Below, piece by piece: positions 6,794 to 12,105 of a DNA stretch of 12,105 bases (its first letter is position 1; each line of letters starts with the position of its first letter). The position numbers and the translations under genes are program-made. Source of the stretch: Pigoraptor vietnamica (lineage: Eukaryota > Opisthokonta > Filasterea). The notes beneath the pieces are model-generated. The model was not told where the DNA came from and searched no databases. It saw nothing but the letters and a program-made list of their open reading frames with translations. The DNA lies in NCBI GenBank assembly GCA_943704525.1, contig CALSCQ010000497.1:1-12105 (forward strand), in the 5' to 3' direction.

Positions 6794-8716
6794 TCAGAAG
6801 GGGTGGTGTCGCAGGGCACGCGCGTCCACGGCCTCGGCCACAATCGCCTCGCGAAACGCCCGCACATAATCCAGCTCTGCTGCCGTGGTCCCTCTCCCCA
6901 CAGACGCGTGCTCGCGGCCCTTCCCCGCCGTGGGTCCAACGACAGCAACCTTGTCCACGCGGGCCACGTGCGGCACCAAGAGGCCCGTCGTGTGCGCTGC
7001 GAGATATTCGACGGCGTCGCCCGTGCCGTCGTCAAAGTGCATGCCGAGTCGCTGCGAGAGGAGACGCTCGAGCAACTCAAGTGCGCCAGCACCCGCCAGT
7101 GCGTGCTCCGGGAATCCACCAGCTCGCTTGAGTGGGTCCAAGCGCACCACAAGCGTGCAGAGCGCCAAAGCGGACTCGGCGCAGCACCCCTCGACGCCGT
7201 TCGCAACACCAGCGGCCTTCTTCTTCGCCCACGCGTCCGTCCCATCGATGTTGTCGTTGCGCGGCACTGCAAGCGCGCCGTCGGATATCGACACGGTCGT
7301 CTTGCGATGGAATGCGACCGTCGCTTCCGCACGCCCATCGAGTATCGGCGCCACCTGTGCCGCAAAGCGCGATGGCAGCGAGTAGTCGTCGGCGTCCTGG
7401 TTCGCGTACACTTCCGCGTCGGCGCCGCACCGCCGGAGCCCCACGTTACGCGACGGATAAGCCCCGATGTTCCGCGCGTTGCGCACGAGCGTCACGCGGG
7501 CGTCCTCTGCTGCAATGCGCGTGACGATGTCCGCGCTGCCGTCCTCGCTCGCGTCGTCCACGACGACGACCTCGACGCGCGGGTACGTCTGCGCGAGGAG
7601 CGACCGAACGGACACAGCGACCGTCGCCCTTGCGTTATGTACCACCACAACGACACACACTTTGGGGTGCGGTGCGGGTGGCGGACGTGGCGCGTATAGC
7701 GACATCGCGCCACCGTCTCTCGCAGACGGTACTGCGTCGGCGTCGATGTTTCCACCATTATTGTCGTGGTCGCTGTATGCGCGTCGCGCAACGAGGGGAG
7801 GGACGGTCGCAACGCACTCTGGCGCAAACACAAAGACGAGCGCGCGCAGAGCCCCTTCGTCAATGTCGTACACTTCCTTGGAGAGCTCAAACAGCAGCGC
7901 ATCAAACGCAGAGTGATCGACGCCAAGCGCAAAATGGCCCTTCGCGTGCACCGACGGCGTGCGAAACAGCGGCGCTTCGGGCTGTTCGTCGTCTCCCTCC
8001 CCCCTCGCACGGACGCTCGCTTCGGTCGCACTGTCACCGAGAAAGAGCAGGCGCCACTGCCGCGGAAAGCGCCGCGCGCGCACGTCAAACGCAGCCGTGA
8101 AGTTGCGCGCGAACACGACGTCGTCGCTGAGCAGGAGAATGCGTGCGTACCCACGCGCACGCGACACACGCAGCACGGAGCCCCACGTGCGCGCGAGTGC
8201 AATGGACGCGGGTCCAGACAGCAGCCTTCCACGACCCACGCGCACTTCGAGGTCTGTTAACGGCTGCGCGACGGCCTTGTCGTACGCTTTTGTGACATCG
8301 GGCGACGTGTGCATCATCGGCACTCGCTCTGCGCGCACCCCCAAATCAGCGAACCACGCGCGCATGACGTCCCTCTTGGCCATGTCGCGGTCGTCGTTGA
8401 CGTAAAAGATGCGGTCAAAGTACTCGTCCAATCGCACAACGCCATCGCCGTCGGCGTCAAGCGAGGCCCCGCGCACGCGTTCGCACGCAGCGAGGGTCTC
8501 TACAGGCACGCGCCGCACGTTATCCACACGCCGCCGTGTGCCGGCACCCTCTGCCAGTGGGTGAGGCGCATCCCCCTTCGTCTTTGCCGCGTCTTCAAGC
8601 TCGCGCACCGCGGTGAAAGCGACGAAGGCAAAGTAAACGACGGCCGCGCATAAGACGCCGCGACGCACAAGCCACCGCCACGGCCACGTGCGGGGGACGC
8701 GCGTGGAGGTGAACAT
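6794..8716 (-). CDS. Two-domain glycosyltransferase (DxDxDG loop + GT25-like + GT2), copy A
   Basis: A single exon of 640 residues from ATG 8716. A short basic tail and one hydrophobic segment (about 20-37, GVLCAAVVYFAFVAF) predict a type II Golgi/ER protein with lumenal catalytic domains. Next is a perfect 12-residue EF-hand-type calcium loop, DADGDGVVRLDE (87-98), running straight into a GT25-like domain: FYVNDDRDMAKRDVM (compare VINLxRRxDRR), LGVRAERVP, then ARGYARILLLSDDVVF, where family members have EDD, and WRLLFLG and ECVATVPPLV. After a Pro-rich linker comes a GT2 (GT-A) domain: VVVDDASEDGS (384-394) for the nucleotide and DADD (441-444) as the metal-binding DXD. The late GT2 acidic motif expected near the C-terminus reads AGAGAL, so the acidic residues are missing and the GT2 domain may be inactive. 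Donor and acceptor sugars are unknown. It is divergent from its paralogue at 9503. Confidence 0.8.
   Translation of the reverse strand: MFTSTRVPRTWPWRWLVRRGVLCAAVVYFAFVAFTAVRELEDAAKTKGDAPHPLAEGAGTRRRVDNVRRVPVETLAACERVRGASLDADGDGVVRLDEYFDRIFYVNDDRDMAKRDVMRAWFADLGVRAERVPMMHTSPDVTKAYDKAVAQPLTDLEVRVGRGRLLSGPASIALARTWGSVLRVSRARGYARILLLSDDVVFARNFTAAFDVRARRFPRQWRLLFLGDSATEASVRARGEGDDEQPEAPLFRTPSVHAKGHFALGVDHSAFDALLFELSKEVYDIDEGALRALVFVFAPECVATVPPLVARRAYSDHDNNGGNIDADAVPSARDGGAMSLYAPRPPPAPHPKVCVVVVVHNARATVAVSVRSLLAQTYPRVEVVVVDDASEDGSADIVTRIAAEDARVTLVRNARNIGAYPSRNVGLRRCGADAEVYANQDADDYSLPSRFAAQVAPILDGRAEATVAFHRKTTVSISDGALAVPRNDNIDGTDAWAKKKAAGVANGVEGCCAESALALCTLVVRLDPLKRAGGFPEHALAGAGALELLERLLSQRLGMHFDDGTGDAVEYLAAHTTGLLVPHVARVDKVAVVGPTAGKGREHASVGRGTTAAELDYVRAFREAIVAEAVDARALRHHPF
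7338..7600 (-). repeat. 263-bp inverted near-identical tract, copy in glycosyltransferase A
   Basis: Its reverse complement matches 10592-10854 at 259 of 263 positions by eye, with no gap; the first 107 bases from the ctcctcgcgc end are identical. It codes for SLLAQTYPR through APILD in the GT2 domain. Identity falls sharply on both sides. Confidence 0.93.
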
Positions 8717-8823
8717 CGCCCCGCGGATATGTTGGCTCTTGCTATCGCCGCCTCATCCTCGGCAAGGGAATGGCGTCCACAGAAGGGACGTAGGCACAAA
8801 AAGTAATGCAGCGCGACACTCTG

Positions 8824-8980
<157 letters not shown>

Positions 8981-9222
8981 GTTGCAAGGAAGCGACTCGA
9001 GTGACTTTGCGGTCATAATCGCCGATTGAGTTGCTTTAAGCGTTCCGATTGACAGCGTGTCAAACGAGGGCGTTCTCGGCTGTTATTAAAGGTGAGGGTT
9101 AGACGCCCATCGTACCTTGGAGTGACGGCGCACGCACACGCACGCACACACAGACGCACACGCAAGCACAAGGCGACAGCGAAGAGTAGTGGCTATCTGC
9201 AGAGTCTTGGGACCGCTGTTTA

Positions 9223-9277
9223 ACCACCACCACCACCACCACCCCCCCCCCCCCCCCCCCCCTCCTCCTCCTCCTCT
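9223..9277. repeat. (ACC)7, a run of 21 C, then (CTC)n
   Basis: Seven ACC triplets lead into 21 consecutive C residues (9242-9262) and then a series of CTC triplets. The opposite strand is a G-run able to form quadruplex structure; the exact C count should be treated as error-prone. Confidence 0.95.
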
Positions 9278-9370
9278 GCCTCTATAGTTTGCGAAGCGAA
9301 AGCCGGAACAGCGCTCTGCCGACGCCCGCAAGTCATTGACATGGCTCAGTACGCCGCATTCAGCTAGAGT

Positions 9371-9485
9371 CAGACGGTCGCTCTCTTGCGCGCTCTCGTG
9401 CGCTCTCTGCGATTGCATGGCTTCGGACGCCTTCTAGGGCCAGACGATCGCTCTCTTGCCTGTTCTCGTGCACTCTCTGCGATTG
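9371..9485 (+). repeat. Tandem imperfect 45-bp direct repeat with 70-bp spacing, upstream of copy B
   Basis: Copies at 9371-9415 and 9441-9485 (cagacg[g/a]tcgctctcttgc...gattg) differ at five of 45 positions. The second ends 17 bp before the ATG at 9503, so the repeat lies in the proximal promoter or 5' UTR. It is rich in ctctctt motifs. Confidence 0.85.
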
Positions 9486-9502
9486 TGAGGGAGACGCGCC
9501 AC

Positions 9503-11371
9503 ATGGCCGTCGAGATGGACGCTGCCGGTGTGTCGTTTGCCGCCCGATTGCGCGGGTGTGCGGGACGTCTCCGCGCGGCCTTGTCCGCACCCCTGTGCAT
9601 CGCCGTGTTGTTGTCGGTCTCTTTCCTCCTCCTCAGCGCGCACCGCTTCGACCTCGCCCTCAAGGCCGGTCACGCACAGCCACGTGCCGCTCCAGCGCAC
9701 GTCGCGCACGTCGACGACGATGCCGCGTCTGCAGAGGTGTGCGATGCGCTAGAGGCGGACGCGCTCGACGTGGACGGGGACGGACTCATCTCGCTCAACG
9801 AGTACTTTGACTGCGTCTTTTATCTCAACGACAACGAAGAAACGCTGCGCCGCGACACCATGCGCGCGACATTTCAGCGGCTGTCGATCGACGCCGAGCG
9901 ATTTCGTTCGTACAGTGCCAAATCGCCAGAAGTCGACACCCGGCGCAAGGCAGCGGCGGCACACGGCGTAGCGGGTGAGGAGGATGAGAGGCGCGGACGC
10001 ACGCGCACGCACGCACACGCAAGCGACTTTGCGCGCCTTCTCACGTGGGAAACGCTGCTGTCTGCGTCGCGGTTGCGCGGATACCGTCGCGTGCTCGTGC
10101 TCTCAGACGCCGTGCGATTCCATGCGGACTTCGCGCGGGAGTTCGACGCGCGCGTGCGCCGCCTCCCCTCGCGCTGGAAGCTGCTCTACCTCGGGGGTTT
10201 CCAGGAAACATGGGACAGTCCGGACGACGTCGCGTGGGCCGGCGGTCGCCTTCAGGCAGCGGCCTTTCACCCACTCTCGCTCGAGGGGGACTTTGCCGTG
10301 GGCGTGGACGCGTCTGCGTTCGATCTCCTTCTCTTCGAGGCGCGAAAGGCAGCGGCGCCGTTTGACGTCGGCGCACTGCGGGCCTTGTCGTCGCTGTTCA
10401 CAAGCGAGTGCTTTGCGTTGCACCCGCCGCTCGTCATCTCCGAAGTGACGCCAGACGACGTCACTGCCGCGCAGCTGCGGTGGAACGTGTCGCAGTACGA
10501 CGCACCGCCGCCCCCCGCGCCCCTTCCAAAGATATGCGCCGTCGTCGCCATGAAGGACGCCGCGGAAACAATCGAGTACTCTGTGCGTTCCCTCCTCGCG
10601 CAGACGTACCCGCGCGTCGAGGTCGTCGTCGTGGACGACGCGAGCGAGGACGGCAGCGCGGACATCGTCACGCGCATTGCAGCAGAGGACGCCCGCGTAA
10701 CGCTCGTGCGCAACGCGCGGAACATCGGGGCTTATCCGTCGCGTAACGTGGGGCTCCGGCGGTGCAGCGCCGACGCGGAAGTGTACGCGAACCAGGACGC
10801 CGACGACTACTCGCTGCCATCGCGCTTTGCGGCACAGCTAGCGCCGATACTCGACGGCCGTGCCGAGATGACGACGGGGCTGTACATTCGCTCGCACCTC
10901 TCCTCGGCCGTGTTCCGTCTGCCGCTGCGCACGATGGTGCAGAAAATCAACGCGGCGCGCGTGCACAGGGACGCGCGCGGGAAATTCAAATTCTGCTGCA
11001 ACGAGGTGCTCGCGCTCGGCACGCTCATGGCCCGCATGGACGTCTTCCGCCGCATCGGCCCGTTCGACGAGACGCGGTTCGGCGGCGACGGCGAGTTTGT
11101 GGAGCGCTATCTCGCGCGAACCCTCGGCGTGTTCGTCACGTCGTCGTCGTTCAACGCGTACGGGTTCTTTTGGAAGACCGGCCCCATCCCGCGGCTGTAC
11201 GAGCGCATCGAGCGCACTGTGATGACTGGGCCGACCCTCGAGAAAAGCCTCACGAGGACTGTCCCGCATACCACCGACGCGCGCGCGGCGTACATGAGGA
11301 CGTATCGCACGCGGCTCATCGAACAGGAGAACAGGAGCGGGGCGCCGGACGACGACAACCCGTACTTCTGA
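9503..11371 (+). CDS. Two-domain glycosyltransferase (DxDxDG loop + GT25-like + GT2), copy B
   Basis: A single exon of 622 residues from ATG 9503. ATG 9515 has a better context (gagATGgac) and is an alternative; the open frame extends upstream without an ATG. Predicted type II membrane protein with a helix about 29-46 (APLCIAVLLSVSFLLLSA). The calcium-type loop DVDGDGLISLNE (89-100) runs into a GT25-like domain with FYLNDNEETLRRDTM, LRGYRRVLVLSDAVRF (201-203 SDA; copy A has SDD), WKLLYLGG and ECFALHPPLV. A stretch near 165-172 is Arg/Thr/His-rich and repeat-like (cgcacgcacgcacac). The GT2 domain has VVVDDASEDGS (375-385) and DADD (432-435), and keeps the late acidic motif FGGDGEFVERYL (526-537), in the place of the catalytic-base region of GT-A enzymes. 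The second domain therefore looks competent while the first has lost one acidic residue. Sugar specificity is unknown. Confidence 0.8.
   Translation: MAVEMDAAGVSFAARLRGCAGRLRAALSAPLCIAVLLSVSFLLLSAHRFDLALKAGHAQPRAAPAHVAHVDDDAASAEVCDALEADALDVDGDGLISLNEYFDCVFYLNDNEETLRRDTMRATFQRLSIDAERFRSYSAKSPEVDTRRKAAAAHGVAGEEDERRGRTRTHAHASDFARLLTWETLLSASRLRGYRRVLVLSDAVRFHADFAREFDARVRRLPSRWKLLYLGGFQETWDSPDDVAWAGGRLQAAAFHPLSLEGDFAVGVDASAFDLLLFEARKAAAPFDVGALRALSSLFTSECFALHPPLVISEVTPDDVTAAQLRWNVSQYDAPPPPAPLPKICAVVAMKDAAETIEYSVRSLLAQTYPRVEVVVVDDASEDGSADIVTRIAAEDARVTLVRNARNIGAYPSRNVGLRRCSADAEVYANQDADDYSLPSRFAAQLAPILDGRAEMTTGLYIRSHLSSAVFRLPLRTMVQKINAARVHRDARGKFKFCCNEVLALGTLMARMDVFRRIGPFDETRFGGDGEFVERYLARTLGVFVTSSSFNAYGFFWKTGPIPRLYERIERTVMTGPTLEKSLTRTVPHTTDARAAYMRTYRTRLIEQENRSGAPDDDNPYF
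10592..10854 (+). repeat. 263-bp inverted near-identical tract, copy in glycosyltransferase B
   Basis: Partner of 7338-7600. The four differences are gtaac/gtgac (silent), cagc/cggc (Ser/Gly) and two bases in cagcta/caggtg (Leu/Val). Confidence 0.93.
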
Positions 11372-11764
11372 AGGTTTCACGTGGGGACGATATTCATGGG
11401 AGGCGGCAAAAAAAGGAAGGCGACGCACGCCGACACTCCCACTGCGAAAGCCGGAGCAAGGCAGCCTGGGGCTGAAAAGTCGGCGTGGGTCTTCATCGAC
11501 GTCGTCGTTCGTACAGCGACACACGACGCGGCTCCGTCGTCCACAGCGGCGCCTCATTCGGCATCGCATCCGCCCGCGACAGGCCGCTGTAAGGGCGTGA
11601 GAGGGTCACGTGCCACTGGCGCAGAGAGCCCCATGTCACGTTGCAGTCTGGTGCCTTCGTGGCACACCGATTGCTTCGATGGCGTGCGCGCGGATGCTCT
11701 CGTCAATATAACAGAGTAATGCGATGGATATACCGCGTCCTCTCCTCAGTTATCGTTCGTCGAA
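11372..11764. other. Convergent 3' UTR region, no convincing gene
   Basis: This lies between the stop of glycosyltransferase B and the stop of the minus-strand DUF393-like exon. A 112-codon plus-strand frame (11381-11719) starts ten bases after the previous stop, matches nothing I recognise, and is most simply 3' UTR. Confidence 0.55.
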
Positions 11765-11929
11765 TCACTCAGTGTGTGCGGACGAGACGGACGTGTCGGC
11801 GAGTGCGTCTGCATCGCGCACAAACTTTCGTCGAAAGGCGGCGTCGCGTGGGAGGTGGCACATGTCGTCGTGGCGCCCGAACAAGAGGTACCGATGCGAC
11901 GCGACAAAGTTGTACACGGGCTCGCGAAT
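11765..11929 (-). CDS. DCC/DUF393 thiol-disulfide oxidoreductase-like protein, terminal exon (partial)
   Basis: The minus strand gives an exon of 54 codons plus stop (TGA, complement of 11765-11767) directly after a ctcaccaacag acceptor (complement of 11930-11940). It has no ATG of its own. It reads IREPVYNFVASHRYLLFGRH, then DDMC and a proline five residues later that begin HLPRDAAFRRKFV. This fits the C-terminal signature of the DCC (DUF393) family, as in bacterial YuxK: [IV]R[DN]xVYxxxAxxRYxxFGxxDxCxxPxxxxRxxF. The N-terminal DxxCxxC part, where the DCC name and redox cysteines lie, must be on an upstream exon beyond 12105. Codons are strongly GC-biased, unlike the flanking sequence. The extra Ala/Ser tail of about 15 residues is not family-typical. 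The splice site is inferred by eye. Confidence 0.68.
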   Translation of the reverse strand: MREPVYNFVASHRYLLFGRHDDMCHLPRDAAFRRKFVRDADALADTSVSSAHTE

Positions 11930-12001
11930 CTGTTGGTGAGCTTCACGGTGTGAGCTTGGTGCACGTGAGAATGTGATAAAAGAGATGTACTCATGCGAAC
12001 G

Positions 12002-12004
<3 letters not shown>

Positions 12005-12082
<78 letters not shown>

Positions 12083-12105
12083 CGTGTGTGTGTGTATTGT
12101 GTGTG
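12005..12105. repeat. Long (TG)n microsatellite reaching the window edge
   Basis: About 37 TG units, then TGCG variants and more TG. If the DUF393-like exon is right, this lies in the intron immediately upstream of it (as CA in the sense direction), and interrupts the link to its upstream exons. Confidence 0.95.

Noticed and set aside
6803-7699. 298-residue plus-strand frame opposite glycosyltransferase A
   Set aside because: Antisense shadow rich in Arg/His/Val; the minus frame has all the glycosyltransferase motifs.
10838-11569. 243-residue minus-strand frame over the end of glycosyltransferase B
   Set aside because: Shadow of a high-GC gene; it overlaps the conserved GT2 domain and shows no recognisable domain.
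11381-11719. 112-residue plus-strand ORF after glycosyltransferase B
   Set aside because: It begins ten bases after the preceding stop, has no recognisable motif, and lies where a 3' UTR is expected.

Overview
The window is nuclear DNA from a GC-rich, compact-genome microbial eukaryote. The evidence is spliceosomal introns of about 80 to 170 bases with GT...AG ends, very GC-rich third codon positions in the coding exons, long (CA/TG)n arrays between genes, and a gene set of WDR74/Nsa1, ATF6, a WASP-type CRIB protein and Golgi-type glycosyltransferases. A metazoan-style ATF6 with a conserved lumenal domain points loosely towards an opisthokont or amoebozoan relative. That is inference; no species can be named from the sequence.

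Layout. Positions 51-509 (+) hold the last two visible exons of WDR74/Nsa1, a 60S ribosome assembly factor. Positions 510-1776 hold no intact gene; they contain a 17-bp tandem array, a decayed leucine-rich-repeat relic on the minus strand, and a CA/TA microsatellite. Positions 1777-2511 (+) encode an NmrA-like NAD(P)-binding (atypical SDR) protein. Positions 2739-3748 (-) encode a protein with a WASP-type CRIB/GBD but no visible poly-proline or VCA region. It is divergent from an ATF6 homologue at 4472-6406 (+), which has three exons and an intron lying inside the codons for its transmembrane helix. That gene converges on a glycosyltransferase gene at 6794-8716 (-). A paralogue at 9503-11371 (+) is divergently transcribed across a 786-bp, repeat-rich spacer. 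A terminal exon of a DCC/DUF393 thiol-disulfide oxidoreductase-like gene lies at 11765-11929 (-), and a long TG tract in its presumed intron closes the window.

The most interesting object is the divergent glycosyltransferase pair. Each protein is predicted as type II membrane topology, one DxDxDG calcium-binding loop, a GT25-like domain and a GT2 domain. Over 263 bp of the GT2 domain the genes match at 259 positions in inverted orientation, although the surrounding protein is strongly diverged, which points to recent gene conversion. Outside that tract they have reciprocal substitutions. The minus-strand copy keeps the GT25 acidic pair (SDD) but has lost the GT2 late acidic motif (GGDGEF becomes AGAGAL). 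The plus-strand copy has SDA in the first domain but keeps GGDGEF in the second. This suggests divided labour between the two, perhaps as a heterodimer.

The genes do not form an operon. A loose theme is the secretory pathway: ATF6 (ER stress sensing), two Golgi/ER-type glycosyltransferases and perhaps the thiol-disulfide protein. Any functional link between them is speculation.
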